Positions 10,138 through 22,324 of a DNA stretch of 64,000 nt are shown here, piece after piece. Source of the stretch: Diogma glabrata. Lineage: Eukaryota > Arthropoda > Insecta > Diptera > Cylindrotomidae. Below the pieces are notes generated by a model. The model had not been told where the DNA came from. It saw only the letters and a list, made by a program, of their open reading frames with translations, and did no database searches. A program made the position numbers and the translations under genes. The stretch is from contig OY856186.1 of NCBI GenBank assembly GCA_963693315.1, positions 80,171,040 through 80,235,039 of the forward strand, read 5' to 3'. How positions within the stretch are numbered: position 1 is the first letter of the stretch; the number at the start of each line of letters is the position of its first letter.

Positions 10138-10737
10138 TTTAAAAGACTGATTAGTGTATAAAATAAAAATAAATGTATATTACATGTATTACAATCCAAT
10201 TACATTACAATCAGCACAATCAGCTAATTCGTTTACAATAAATAAATCAAAATACAAATAGAAACTAACCTTAAATAACTAACTCAACTCAATAACAAGA
10301 AAGATGATAAACAATATTTGGATTTTCATTTATCTTGTTATTTTTCTTAAAGTTTTTTGTTTATTGAGTTTTCCAACATAAAGTTTTTGTGTTTTTCTTT
10401 CAAAGAAATTTCAATAGTCATTGATCAGATTCAACTTAATTTTTGTGGCCAGTTATAATAATAAGCCAATTGAAATTGAAAATCTAAACAAAATAAACAA
10501 CCAAGTAAACTTTTGGACATACATACTTATAGAGATTTGAGACGAAGGAAATACTCGTACATCGAGTTGAAAAAAGTTTATTTTACTTTATATTAATTTA
10601 ATTTAAGGCAAGGCACTTAAGTAAGTTCAACTAATTGTTAATGTGTAATGTAAATTTGTAAAATCTTTGATCCATAATTAAAGTTTAATGATATATCGAA
10701 TGAGTATTTCGGCACAGGTCAAAAAATTATTTGATCC
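10138..10737. other. AT-rich DNA, nothing recognised
   Basis: No coding, RNA or repeat ends seen. Simple A/T-rich sequence leads into the scaffold gap. Confidence 0.4.
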
Positions 10738-10937
10738 NNNNNNNNNNNNNNNNNNNNNNNNNNNNNNNNNNNNNNNNNNNNNNNNNNNNNNNNNNNNNNN
10801 NNNNNNNNNNNNNNNNNNNNNNNNNNNNNNNNNNNNNNNNNNNNNNNNNNNNNNNNNNNNNNNNNNNNNNNNNNNNNNNNNNNNNNNNNNNNNNNNNNNN
10901 NNNNNNNNNNNNNNNNNNNNNNNNNNNNNNNNNNNNN
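10738..10937. other. Assembly gap (200 N)
   Basis: Exactly 200 N bases, the usual placeholder for a gap of unknown size. Sequence on the two sides need not be truly adjacent. Confidence 1.
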
Positions 10938-11002
10938 TTATATCTTTTTTCACAACTAGGAAAACTATTAAATAATTTGAACTAAATTTGCACCAATAAA
11001 AA

Positions 11003-12094
11003 ATATTGCGACGCTGATGCATTCGCTGACTTCACCACAGCTCTGGAAACATATAGTGTTCTGGATATACAATGAGGCTTATATCCATCAAATACTTTAA
11101 ATAAAAGCTAACCAATGTTGTAAATTTCGCGTAGTTCTAATTATAAAAATATTAAAGAAGGCAGGAGTATCCCAACAAACATAAATTCTGTTGTACGAGA
11201 AAAAGTAAAAAAAAAAAGTGACAAACCGGAAGTTGGAATGCAGCGCTGTTGTGAACCGTGTTAAATGTTAATCAATTCGATTATCAGATACAGATGCTAT
11301 TGAGCTTCCAAAAAAACAGGTGCTCGGAGGACCCCTACAACTTTTTTCACTATCGCTAAATAACTAATCAGTTCCTTGCCATACATATTTGCATCTTTTT
11401 CCAAAGTGTCATCAAAATTCACTCTCGAACGAATATTGTATGCTCCCAACAAATATTGAAACAATAAACAGGTGTTTGGGAGGCCCCCTACCACTTATCC
11501 CAATATTGTCCAAAAACTAATCAGTTCCTTATCATTTAAGTCTCCATTTTTTTTCAAAGAGTCATTAAAATTGAATAATGAATGAAGTCTGTATGCTCCC
11601 AACAAACGTCAAAAGTCAGCAGTTGTATGGTGGACCACCCGCCACTTTGATCAATGTGTTCCACAAAGATGATAATTATTATTGAATTATTGAACGAACC
11701 GGAAGTTGGTATGCAGAAATATTGGAAACAGTACTAAAACCTTATATACCAAATTTCCAGAAGATCATAATCGGGATTAGAAGTTATTGTAGATTTAAAC
11801 TTAGAGGTGTTCAGGAGACCCCCGCCATTTTGTCCAAATTTGAAATGAATGCAGATCTACCATTTTCAAGTGAACCTGCATCATTTTCCAAAGTTTCATC
11901 AAGATCCTAAGCAGAAAGATCAAACACACACCCACCCATCCAACCACACACAGACGTATACCAAAATTTTTATTGGCTACTTAGATAGAGGATGGTCCAA
12001 AACAAAAGAAAAAACAAAATTTGGGGTATGTAAGATTTATTTTTTTCACGATAGATTGCATTACTTCACACAATTTAAAATTGTGGTGAAGTAA
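11003..12094 (+). repeat. Unclassified dispersed repeat, copy A
   Basis: Matches 21583-22324 over most of its length. Shared blocks are GCGACGCTGATGCAT, TTTCGCGTAGTTCTAATTA, CCCAACAA..ATAAATTCTG and the end AAAATTGTGGTGAAGTAA. The start has CTTCACCACAG, the inverse of GTGGTGAAG at the end, which may be a short terminal inverted repeat. Inside, blocks reading TATGCTCCCAACAAA recur several times. Copy A is longer, with extra material at 11590-11960. No credible gene. Confidence 0.65.
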
Positions 12095-12760
12095 AAATTA
12101 CATTCATAAATCTGACATATAAAATTCAGTTAATATGTTGTATTGTTTTTATAATTTATTTTAGATTTAACTCACAATTATTTGCTAAATGCCTTTCTCT
12201 GTTTTTATTCAATAAATTAGTTTTTTCTTTTCTTTTACATTACATAATCTAAGTTTATGTATACAAATTCAAGAAAAATGGCGGATGGTCTATTAGTTTT
12301 AGTTTTATTTTTATTTTTATTTTTTTTATAACAACTTGTAAAAAAATAACAAAATCATCTAATCTGATAATCAAATAGAATCTTTAATGGCAGATCGCCC
12401 TATGTTTTTTGATTTTAATTTTATTATTTATTCCAATAAAACCAATTGATTGATCATAAATCATGAAGGATATCAAATGCAATATATCTTCTTCTTTTTC
12501 ATTAGAATATTTTTACTAAATTTGATGTTCGAAAAACAGAAACCGAATTACGAGATTATTTTGCTAAACACAAAATATATGCGTTCGAGGTCATATGTAA
12601 TATATTCTCGAGGATCAAGAGAAAAGCTAAACAAAAAATGTGTCGTTATTGAGTCGTTATTGAGTTAAATACAAATAATAAAGTAAAGCACTTATTACTT
12701 GAAATTTAGCTCACGGAGAACGACATGAAGACATGAAGAAAAATCTCGAGAACACTGAAT
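12095..12760. other. AT-rich DNA, nothing recognised
   Basis: No homology or structural feature that I can support. Two nearby phrases, GGCGGATGGTCTATTAG (12281) and GGCAGATCGCCCTATG (12389), look like diverged copies of one short repeat. Confidence 0.3.
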
Positions 12761-12989
12761 CAGCTTGAACAACACAATTAAGAACCGATCAAGAACTGGA
12801 ATCGATCAAGTAAACCTCAGCGCACGCCAACTCTCTAACAAGATTGTCATGGAACGCTGAACCTCACAATTCATAATGTTCATCAGCACTGGTCGACCCC
12901 CGACCCAAACTAGATGCAACATGAACGAAAAAAGTTGTAGAAAGCAGAACAGCAAGATTAAGCTATAATATCCAGCCCGATGCTTTTAC

Positions 12990-13770
12990 CATCCTAGTTC
13001 TGGCAAAAATTTATTAGTCGCGTCACTCAAATGATGTTGCAGCATGACGACACGCTGTTGAGGTTAAAAGGTCCTTATACGAGTTCGCAGATTATATTGT
13101 TGTTGGGATTTTGCAAATGCAAATTTATGATGTGCTCGAACATAAAATCTGATTATGGCCAGTTGATCCGAACGGTTAAGCCCTTCGTTAGCAGTCTCAT
13201 CGAGGATGTGAAGGGATTTTATAAGTTGATAAGTTTTGCCATTTGAGGTTAGATGTTGTCCAAACAACAAATAATACAGGGAGTATTGAGTGGAACCATG
13301 CACGGTGGCTCGCAAGGCATAAGCTATCTCCAGATGAGAATACCATTTTGTATGTTGTACCTTCACATAAGCTCGAATGGCAGCAAGGACCGATATATTC
13401 TCCCTTCCATCCATTCTCCCAAACCATTGCTCATCAAACTGTGGACTCTAGTTCTAACATGTTGAATATGGAAATCCGATAACAAACTCTGAAATTATTT
13501 ACTCAGCCATTGTTTACCATTGGCGCTGTGTAGAAAGTCTTATGCCCCATATGTGAAGAACCTTTCACTTTTCAAGAAGGGGTTCACCTTAGATGACGTT
13601 TCGTTTTAAAGAATTTTGAGTAATACAAATTTAGAGAAATGATCAATCAAGGACAATCAATATTACCGTATTTCCAAGCTTAGAACGGGGATACGGTCCC
13701 AACAAATCTATATTTATAAATCTCCACAAGGTACTCAAAGACACTTTCTTTTGGCTGTTTTCTGTTCATA
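12990..13770 (-). pseudogene. Ty3/gypsy LTR-retrotransposon integrase remnant
   Basis: Minus-strand remains of a retrotransposon integrase. Near 13700 the frame reads INIDLLGPYPRSKLGNT, then a SKFVLL block (first catalytic Asp region). Near 13400, with frameshifts, come a RMDGRENISVLAAIRAYV-type block and an HLEIAYALRATVHGSTQYS block (open at 13064-13414), typical of the region after the catalytic Glu in gypsy integrases. Many stops and shifts make it non-functional. The expected order from higher to lower coordinates fits the minus strand. Confidence 0.75.
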
Positions 13771-14760
13771 AAAAACATGTTAGACCGCTTTGCTATCTAT
13801 GATGGTACCGAAAGTCTTCAGTAGTCTCTTTCTTAACACTGGTTAAGTTGTTTTTGAATTAAATTCAAATAGCAGCGATCTACAGTTACCTTGAGGTAGC
13901 AGGGGACTATATATTGACCTGAGGTCGTCCAGACTCACCCGATCCCTCCTGGCAGCCACTTCCACTCGATGTCTAAACTTTTGGAAATCTAGATAGTGGC
14001 TCTCTCTTGTGAATAGAGGTACCTAATTTGAGTCGTAACAACTCAATTTGTTGTTTCGGTTCTCCAGGTATCGTTCAAACGGCAATGCTGGAGCAGCGAT
14101 ATGATGAACTTGTGAAAATGGGCTCTAAGGTGGTGGTGCCAAGGGTAGATTATTAAAAAGATCTTCCAGTCTTAAGGATAGACATTTGTGCGAAATTCTC
14201 CATCCTGGGACTAAGCTGTTGATATCGTGGCATTCTCTGAGGCGTTTGTCTTTGCTGCGATTGTTCCATATGTCCCAAATCAAGTAACGCTTCTGTCAGG
14301 GACTGCACATTGCTATTGGTGTTGCCCTATCGGTGTGTTGAAAATTCAGTGACTGTTGTGGAGATTAAATATTTTACTTCCCTTGGCGGTTCTGTTGCTG
14401 ATGCAACAGAGACTCCAAAGACCACCATGTTAATTGCAATTTAGAACACATAAATCTCCGTCCCTTCTGTAGATCTTTTCGTACCGTATCTCTCCCCCCC
14501 TGTCCACTCTCTCCATATAATGTCGCACTCGGCTCACGAGACCTTTCAATAGTGTACTTTCAACCGCATGAAATAAGCTTCTAACCTCCCTAGCAACCAT
14601 TAAACTTGCCATCATTCTCAATTCAGACTCAACTATCAGGTTCTTGCGTGTGAGTTTAATAATTGCTCAGTTCCTCTGGGGTTCACTCTTCTTAACAAAC
14701 ACTCTACTGACAACTCAGTGTCTTCTAGAATCTAGACCAAAGAATGGGTGATCGACTGGT
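13771..14760 (-). pseudogene. Probable further gypsy remnant, unassigned part
   Basis: GC content is higher than the surroundings and continuous with the integrase remnant. A 63-codon open stretch (14430-14621, minus) reads MVAREVRSLFHAVESTLL, resembling retroelement polyprotein but not assigned. No LTR pair was found by eye. Confidence 0.35.
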
Positions 14761-14887
14761 AAAATGAATAACACTTTAATAAATAAACAACCGCGCAACA
14801 AACAGCGAAAAAAAGAAATAGATGGAGGGAAAAACTGATATATCCCAGTTGATATTAACAAAAATCTACAATATTCCTAAAATATTA

Positions 14888-14975
14888 TTTTAAATTTTTT
14901 ATTTTACTTGTTACGCAAGTTACGCAATAATTTATTGCGAAACATATAACAAGTAAAATAAAAAATTTAAAATAA
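14888..14975. repeat. Near-perfect palindrome upstream of the host exon
   Basis: Arms ATTTTAAATTTTTTATTTTA and their reverse complement flank CTTGTTA...TAACAAG and a perfect inner CGCAATAATTTATTGCG. It could be a tiny fold-back element in the intron before 15156. Confidence 0.6.
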
Positions 14976-15155
14976 AATTAAAATGTTTCGCCAAGTGCCT
15001 ACAGCGTCTTCAATTATTTATATTAATATTCTTAAAATCAATAATTTTTCTTTAGAAAATGAAAATCAATATGACAACTAACCAAAAACAATAAAAAATA
15101 AATTGTTACGATCTGACAACATTTTAATAAGGCTTTTTCTTCAATCTATTTTCAG

Positions 15156-16767
15156 ACAACCATCAGCAAAAGCAACAGATGAAGTAGAATACAGCATTGA
15201 ACAAAATTCAAAGAATGTAAAGAGTCTGTATGAGAATGAGGAGTTTAACGAAGATGAGGATAATCTTTTTCAATCATTTATCAATTCACAAACAACGAAA
15301 CCTAAAACGTCAATAAGTTCAACATCAGCAAACATACCACTCAAAGGATTTAAGCCAAATTTTCCACAGCATATAATGACAAAGAAAACTCTTAGTTCAG
15401 AGAATAACGATAGTAATGTTAATTGTAGTTTATATACAACAGAATTATCGAATAGTGAAAAACATGAAGATAAAACTTTTCCTGATTTATTAGATTTACC
15501 AACACAATTCAATGATATTTCCACGGACAATTCGTACGATGATAAACAAAAATATTACGAAAATTTTTTCAATATGTATTCAACACTGCCAATTACAAAA
15601 ACAACAATCAATTTAAATTCTCCATCGAACTTTATTAACTTAAATAAAAATAGCAATAATTCAAGTAAAAAATATAAATTAAATTCTGACGATAGTCAAG
15701 CGAGTTTACTATCTACTTCTTCGAACGAAAAAATTATGGCGAAAAGACGTAATCCGAGACGATATTCAATTGACAGTTATTCTTATATTCCATCATCATC
15801 AAATTCTTCATCTTCTTTTTCCTTACTTGCCAATCAACCTCCGTCGAATTCATCATTGAGATATAATAATTTATATAAAAATAATTTGAAACAAAGATCT
15901 AGTTCGTATCTAAATCTAATAACTCCAGAAACTAAATTGAGTAGCACATCACAGAATTTGAAAACATCATACCCAGATTTAAATCTCACAGCGAATATTG
16001 CAGCGATTAACACAAATAAACCAAGTAGCAGTGATTTGTTTGACCAAATTAATAAAACCAATTGTACTTTTAACTCAAACAAAGTGTTTCGTATACCTTC
16101 AACTGCAACACCACTGCTAGACTTTTCATCATTTCCATTACATTCGAGAATAACGTCATCTCTTCTAGAAAACCCGAATACTTCGTCTAAGTTGTTATAT
16201 GATTACCATACAACACAATTGGAATACTTTTTACAAGAGTATCGAAAACTGCAGGATCAATTAAAAAAAATTGGAGGATTATCTCTACCTCTACAACTAT
16301 CCAATGCTACACAGTCAAACAATACCACAGCTACTCCATCAATAACACCAAATGAAAACTTATTATTAACTCCAAATACAATTGCTAGTGGATCAGCATC
16401 TCTAAGTTACAGTAAAAAAGAAGATGAGTTAAATACAATAGGCCAATCTGCTAAGTTTGCAGACCCATTAATGTATAACGATGCTTGGTTTACTCCTAAT
16501 ACACAAACTAGCACATCCCAGTCAGGACCAAATGGTTTAAACACTGAAAACTTGAGTATTCCTACGGCACCACATACAACTGGAGTACCAAGTGCTGGAG
16601 GGATATTAAAAAAGAAACAATTGGGTAGCTGGAATAAATCACCTGATCCACCACCATATTGGTTACATAGAAATGCAATGTTAAAACAATTAAGCAATGA
16701 AAATAGTAATAGTAACAAAAGTAACAGTAATAGTTGCAATAGCAATAATAGAACGTCAAAAAGCTGA
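15156..16767 (+). CDS. Terminal coding exon of a Ser/Asn-rich host protein
   Basis: The best host gene in the window. A strong acceptor, a pyrimidine-rich run ending TTTTCAG at 15149-15155, opens an exon coding for about 536 residues, ending at TGA 16765-16767; the exon starts with the third base of a split codon. An upstream ATG is not used: the open frame before the acceptor is intronic and has no ATG. The protein is rich in Ser, Asn, Thr and Lys and mostly disordered. Ordered-looking parts are an acidic EEFNEDEDNLFQSF, a basic KRRNPRRYSIDSYSY, a helical DYHTTQLEYFLQEYRKLQDQL that may form a coiled coil (about 16200-16270), and a C-terminal GSWNKSPDPPPYWLHRN followed by an Asn/Ser tail. I do not recognise the family; it resembles the regulatory tail of a larger signalling protein. 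Earlier exons were not found. Confidence 0.75.
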
Positions 16768-16913
16768 AAGTTAAAATAAGATTAGGAAATTAAATTCGTT
16801 TAGGAAAATATAAAATTTAGTTACAAAATTTTCATCTATTATCAAATTAATGAAATAGTAAATTTACTATGTTGTATAAAGAATATTACTTTACACTAAT
16901 ATTAAAAACTATG

Positions 16914-16919
16914 AATAAA
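16914..16919 (+). promoter_or_regulatory. Polyadenylation signal AATAAA
   Basis: A canonical AATAAA lies about 150 bases after the stop of the exon at 15156-16767. The 3'UTR would end just before the TIR element that begins at 17013. Confidence 0.55.
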
Positions 16920-17009
16920 TTACATGAATCTGAAAAGTAAATATGAATGGTTGTCTTTTAATTGAATTTATTATGGTAACGGTTTGATTTAAGAAAAAGG
17001 TAAGCACAT

Positions 17010-19565
17010 TAGGGGCCGATTGTATGAACAAGGATGGATAGAAAAAAATCCGAAGATAAAATTCTATCTTCATCCGAGTATTCGTTTTTTCGTCGATTGT
17101 GTGAATACGGATAGATTAATTTTTATTTGTGTTTTTATTGCAGTTTATAGCATTTTTTTATAAGTGGCAATACTTTTTCTTTTACTTTTCTATTACATAA
17201 ATTTAATTATAAATTAAAAAACATCAAAATTGAAATTGAATATATTAAAATTATATTGAAAACATTACGTATTACTTCGGTTTGAAAGACCTAAGTATTA
17301 CATTCATGAGCTAAAAGTGAAATTCTTACCCCCACTTTTTGGGCATTTCGTTTTCGACGTTTTAGGACCTACTTATTCTACAAAAGTAGAAAAAAATATA
17401 TGTCTGTCTGCCGGCCGTCACAACCGACGAAATCTAGAAAACGGCTGAAGGGATTTGAAAATTTTTGAATTCTAATAATAGTTACACCTAATAGTAATAG
17501 TCGAAAGGACGATGTGTTCGATAACTGTACCGGAAGTGTGTCAAAAACCCGTCAAGTGTGTCAAAACAAAGAAATATGCATATTTTTTGCTTAAAAAACG
17601 TTAATTTTAAGTGATAATGAGTAGGAACAAAGAATGTGGAGAAATCTGGATGGTCGGGATTGGTATGTGTGATCAAAAACTAGATTAATGCATTATAAGT
17701 TTTTCAAAAAAATATGGTCAAGTGTGTCAAAAGAAAGACTTTTATTTATTTTTTTACCCAATTTTTTGGGAAAAAATAAAATTAATTATTTGTTTGAAAT
17801 GAAATTTTATTATTATTATTGAGAATTATGGCATTATAAGTTTGTCAAAAAAATGTTGTCAAGGGTGTCAAAAGAAAGATTTTTATTTATTTTTTTACCC
17901 AATTTTTTTGAACAAAATAAAATAAATAATTTGTATGACATGAAATTTTATTATTATTATAGAGCGTTATGGCATTATAAATTTGTCAAAAATATAATGT
18001 CAAGTGTGTCAAAAAATGATTTCATATATGTTTTAAGCCAAATTTTTAGAAAAAGCAATGTTTGCTGTTTTTATGACGTAAATGTAATTGAAAAGAAATT
18101 GGACATTTTTTGAATTTGTTATAGTTTTTTAATTATTTTTGGAATTTTGAAAAAAGTTTGTATTTTTGATTTTGTAATAATGTTTGCAATATTTTTATAA
18201 TTTTGGGAAAACTTTTATTTTTTGTTTTTGTTACAATTTTTGCAATACTTTTAGAATTTTGAAAAAAATATTATTCTTTTTATATATAATTTTAGAATTT
18301 TAAAAACAGTTTCAATTTTTAATTTTGTAAGAATTTTTGGAATATTTTTAGAACTTTGAAAAACTTTAAATTTTTAATTTTATTATAATTTTTGGAATTT
18401 TGAAAAAAGATTCAATTTTTGCAATATTTTTATAATTTTGGTTAAAGTTTTAATATTTGATTTTGTTATAATTTTTGCAATATTGTTAGAATTTTGAAAA
18501 AAAAAAATAGAATTTATATGTATTATTAGAATTTTGAAAAAAGTTTCAACTTTTATTTTGTAAGAATTCTTCGAATATCTTTAGAATTAAAAATTTTTGA
18601 ATTTTTTATAATTTTTAGAATTTTGGAAAAAGTTTGAATTTATGAATTTTAGAACTTTTGGATTATTATTTGGATTATAATTTATAAAAAGTTTAAATGT
18701 TTGATTTTATTCTAATTTTTGGAATAGTACGTACATATACGTATATGGAAATTTAGAATTTGTTATAGTTTTTGAAATATTTTTTAAATTTTGAAAAAGT
18801 TTGTATTTTTGATTTTGAAATTATTTTTGCAAAATTTTTTAGAATTTTGGAACAAGTTTTAAAATTTGATTTTGTTATACGTTTTGCAATATTTTTAGAA
18901 TTTTGGACAAAAATAGAGATTTTGAATTTTTTATTTATATATGTATCAAGTCTCAATTTTTGATTTTGTAAGAATTTTTGGAATATTTTTAAAATTTTGA
19001 AAAATTTTAAATTTTTGGTTTTACTATACTTTTTGGAATTTTGAAAAAAGTTTCAATTTTTGATATTGTTATAATTTTTGTAATATTTTTAGAATTTTGG
19101 AAAAAGTTTAAATTTTTGATTTTATTTAATTTTTACAATATTTTTGGAATTTTGAAAGAAATATGAATTTGTGATTTTGTAATATTTTCTCGAAAAGCTA
19201 AATATACATCGCTGACCAAAACTAAAAACAATGTCCTCGTAAAAGTTTTTCAGACCGAAGTCTTGATATCTCAGAGCTTGAGATTCAGCCCCTCCATATT
19301 TTTACTATTAATTTATATCAAAAAACAAATTTTTGAAACACAGAAATTTAAATTCAAAAATAACCACAAATTCAATACAAAACTTTTCTTCTATGCGCAT
19401 GTCAAGAAAAAAGTTTTATCCTTTGTTTTATAGAAGAAAACTAGAAGATATATCAACCATCCTCGGATAGATTTTTGAATCTATCCTGATTCATACAAAT
19501 TACAATACAAACGACGATTAATCCGAGGATTTATCTTCTATCCGCATCCATACAATCGGCCCTAG
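17010..19565. mobile_element. PIF/Harbinger-like non-autonomous element
   Basis: Ends GGGCCGATTGTATG at 17013 and the inverted CATACAATCGGCCC ending at 19562, flanked by TAG on both sides (17010-17012 and 19563-19565). A 3-bp duplication and GGGC ends suit PIF/Harbinger. The inner ends continue similar, with GGATGGATAG/CTATCC blocks. No transposase was found; the middle is filled by the array at 17270-19275. The insertion lies about 90 bases after the host polyadenylation signal. Confidence 0.75.
17270..19275. repeat. Large low-complexity repeat, copy A
   Basis: Starts with GGTTTGAAAGACCTAAGTATTAC. It then has about three 125-bp units (17690-18010) built on GTCAAGTGTGTCAAAA and ATTTTATTATTATTAT, followed by about 1 kb of a degenerate short-period array of TTTGGAATTTTGAAAAAAGT type. 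It ends with a CTTGATATCTCAGAGC block. The same order occurs at 37690-39190, with partial copies at 23750-24085 and 42380-42560. No gene. Confidence 0.7.
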
Positions 19566-19734
19566 ATCTTACTCTAATAAAAAAGGTACAGAAAAAAATT
19601 GTTATAAATTAGTTAATTAAGATAATTGCCCTATCGACAATATTTAATGTTTCTATAAGTTTAGATGAAACTTTTACCCAATTCATTTACTAGTAAAAGT
19701 TTATAGGTCCATAACACTTAACAAAACGATGCAA

Positions 19735-20285
19735 AACATAACAAAACGAAAATATGCTGTCATTTCTAGACCCGTTTCTCGATTTAGCTCAAACTTCAGC
19801 ACAGTGCATGCTATATACCCACCTTTCAGTTTATATATCACCCGCCAAGATTTGCGATTACTCATTTTTCTTGAATTTCAAAAAGGATAGGTTAATTCGT
19901 TGCATGTTTTGCGAATTGTTTGTTAAAAATTTGATGACGGAAGCTCTAGATTTCCATGTAATCAAAATTAGTCAAAATAGGACGGCTGCTACGTAGAACT
20001 GGAAATATATCAATAATCACAAATTTTGCACACAAAATGAAAATATGCTACCATTCCTAGACCCGTTGCTCCATTAAGCTCAAATTTCAGCAAGCTGCAT
20101 GTTATGGTATCACCTATTTTGCAAATTTTTGTTTAAAAAAATGAAAAAATATGCTGACAGGAAGCTCTAGATATTCATGTAATCAAATCTAGTCAAAATA
20201 GGACGGTTGCTACTTAGAACTGGCATAAATCGACAGTTACAAATTTCATACTAAACGAAAATATGCTGCCACTCCTAGAACCATT
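19735..20285 (+). repeat. Tandem repeat, two units plus a partial third
   Basis: Units begin with AACGAAAATATGCTG near 19746, 20036 and 20256, so they are about 290 and 220 bp long. Shared parts: TCTAGACCCGTT, CAAGGTTTCAGCA-like, GGAAGCTCTAGAT, CATGTAATCAAA and AAAATAGGACGG. The second unit has an internal deletion. No coding potential seen. Confidence 0.7.
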
Positions 20286-20924
20286 CCTCAACACTTTTCT
20301 AGTATCCATAGTTACTAGTTTTATGAAACCCAAAAAATAACTGTTCAAACGATTAAACAGATTTTAGTATCATTGATTATTTGTTTCGTAATGCAAAATA
20401 AAACTTTAATAACATATTAAGAAATAAAGTATAAATAGACAGTTTTTTGTAAACATACATTTCACTAATTGTCAATTAAACACGGTGAAAATATGGGTCC
20501 TTCGAGCCGGATTTATCTACAATATGTGGAAATAAAACTAAGTAACTAATAAAATTTACCACGTGTTTTCAATGCATAGTAGAAAGATATACATAATAAA
20601 TGAAATAATTTGAATAATGAACTTTTTCAATGTTATTATCGCCTCATAAAATTAAATTATAAAATAGTAAACATAATAAATCAAAGAATACACACTTCTG
20701 AGCGAAATAGTTTTATCAAACCTACGTTTGATCTATTTATTAAAATTAAAAAGTCAGCACCCCAAATGCCAAAACGAAATCATCACACACACATAACAAT
20801 ATAACTCCAATTATTACATTAAACAAGTATTAGATAAAGATTTCACTCACCCCACGATTTGTTACAGATCCAACTCTTTATTTCAACGTAATTTAATCTC
20901 GTAAATCATAATGTGTAATTAAAT

Positions 20925-21535
20925 TGTTGACCCATAAATGTTCCGATAATAGTTAACAAGGTTGAACAATAAATTGTTCTAAAAATTGTTGACGGTGATG
21001 ACCAACAAATTGTTCTAATAAATTGTTGACGATGTTGACTAATAAATTGTTATAGTAAGTTGTTGACAATGTTGAACAACAAGTTTTCTAATAAATTGTT
21101 GAAAATGTTAACCAATAAATTGTTATAGTAGATTGTTGACAAGGTTGACCAATAAATTGTTCTGATAAATTGTTGACGATGTTTACTAATAAGTTGTTAT
21201 AGTAAATTGTTGACAATGTGGAACAGTAAGTTGTTATAATAAACTGTTGACAAGGTTGACCAATAAATTGTTCTTGTAAATTGTTGATGTTGTTGACCAA
21301 TGAATTGTTATAATAAATTGTACACAATGTTGACCAACAAATTGTCATAATAAATTGTTGACAATGTTGACCAATAAGTTTTCTAATAAATTGCTGACAA
21401 TATGGACCAATAAATTTTCCAATAAACTGTTGACAATATGGACCAATAAGTTGTTCTAATAAATGGTTGGCAATGTTGACCAATAAATTGTTCTGATAAA
21501 TCGTTTACGATATTGTTCAGATTTAAACTTTTAAG
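20925..21535. repeat. Minisatellite, period about 36-37 bp
   Basis: About 16 imperfect copies built on TTGTTGACAATGTTGACCAA plus AAATTGTTCTAATAAA. The minus strand stays open for 131 codons (21088-21483) only because the unit lacks stops; it is not a gene. Confidence 0.85.
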
Positions 21536-21582
21536 ACACTTAACACTCCAAAATTAACAGAACATATTCAAATCAACAAAAA

Positions 21583-22324
21583 AAAATATTGCGACGCTGA
21601 TGCATAGGCTGACTTCATCACAGCTCTGGAGACATAGTGTTCTGCATATATAGTGAGCTAATGTCCATCATATATTTTAATTAAAAGCTTACCAATGTTA
21701 TAAATTTCGCGTAGTTCTAATTATAAAAATATTAATGTAAGCTGTAATATCCCAACAACCATAAATTCTGTTGTACCAGAAAAGGAAAAAATTTTTTACC
21801 GGAAGTGACAAACTGGAAACCTGGGATGCAGAACTGTTGTGAACCATACTAAATGGTTATGTACCAAGTTTCATCTAATTCGATTATCAGGTACAGGTGC
21901 TATTGAGATTTAAAAAAAAACATGTGCTCGGGGACCCCACAACACTTTGTTCACTATCGCTCAAAAACTAATCAGCTCCTTGCCATACATATTTGCATCT
22001 TTTTCCAAAGTGTCATCAAAATTCATTCACGAACGAATGTTGTATGCTCCCAACAAACATTGAAAAAATGGTGACACAATAAACAGGTGTTCGGAAGGCC
22101 CCCAGTACTTATCCCAATATTGTCCAAAACTAATCAGTTGTTTGTCATTTAAGTCTCCATTTTTTTTAAGTATGCTCCCAACAAATTTTAAAAACAAAAG
22201 TGGAAATGTCAACAGCTGTATGGGAGAATGGTCTAAAACAAAAGAAAATCAAAATTTGGGTAAGTAAGATTTTTTTTTCGATATATTGCATTACTTCAAA
22301 CAATTTAAAATTGTGGTGAAGTAA
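21583..22324 (+). repeat. Unclassified dispersed repeat, copy B
   Basis: Counterpart of 11003-12094, with the same start (ATATTGCGACGCTGATGCA) and the same end (AAATTGTGGTGAAGTAA) but lacking about 350 bp of the interior. It lies directly after the minisatellite. Confidence 0.65.

Noticed and set aside
10678..11022. ORFs across 10678-11022
   Set aside because: They run through the 200-N gap and have no real sequence.
13243..13482. Plus-strand ORFs at 13031-13482
   Set aside because: Shadows of the minus-strand gypsy integrase remnant.
15103..15155. Start of the host exon ORF at 15103
   Set aside because: The first codon is TTG and the stretch is a pyrimidine-rich intron end; the acceptor at 15155 explains the exon better.
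16407..16759. Minus-strand Leu/Tyr-rich ORFs within the host exon
   Set aside because: Antisense of the Asn/Ser-rich codons of the real exon.
21088..21483. 131-codon ORF with repeated peptide
   Set aside because: Product of the stop-free minisatellite unit; no start context or homology.
20925..21535. CRISPR-like array
   Set aside because: Units are contiguous and degenerate with no spacers, and the DNA is eukaryotic; it is a minisatellite.
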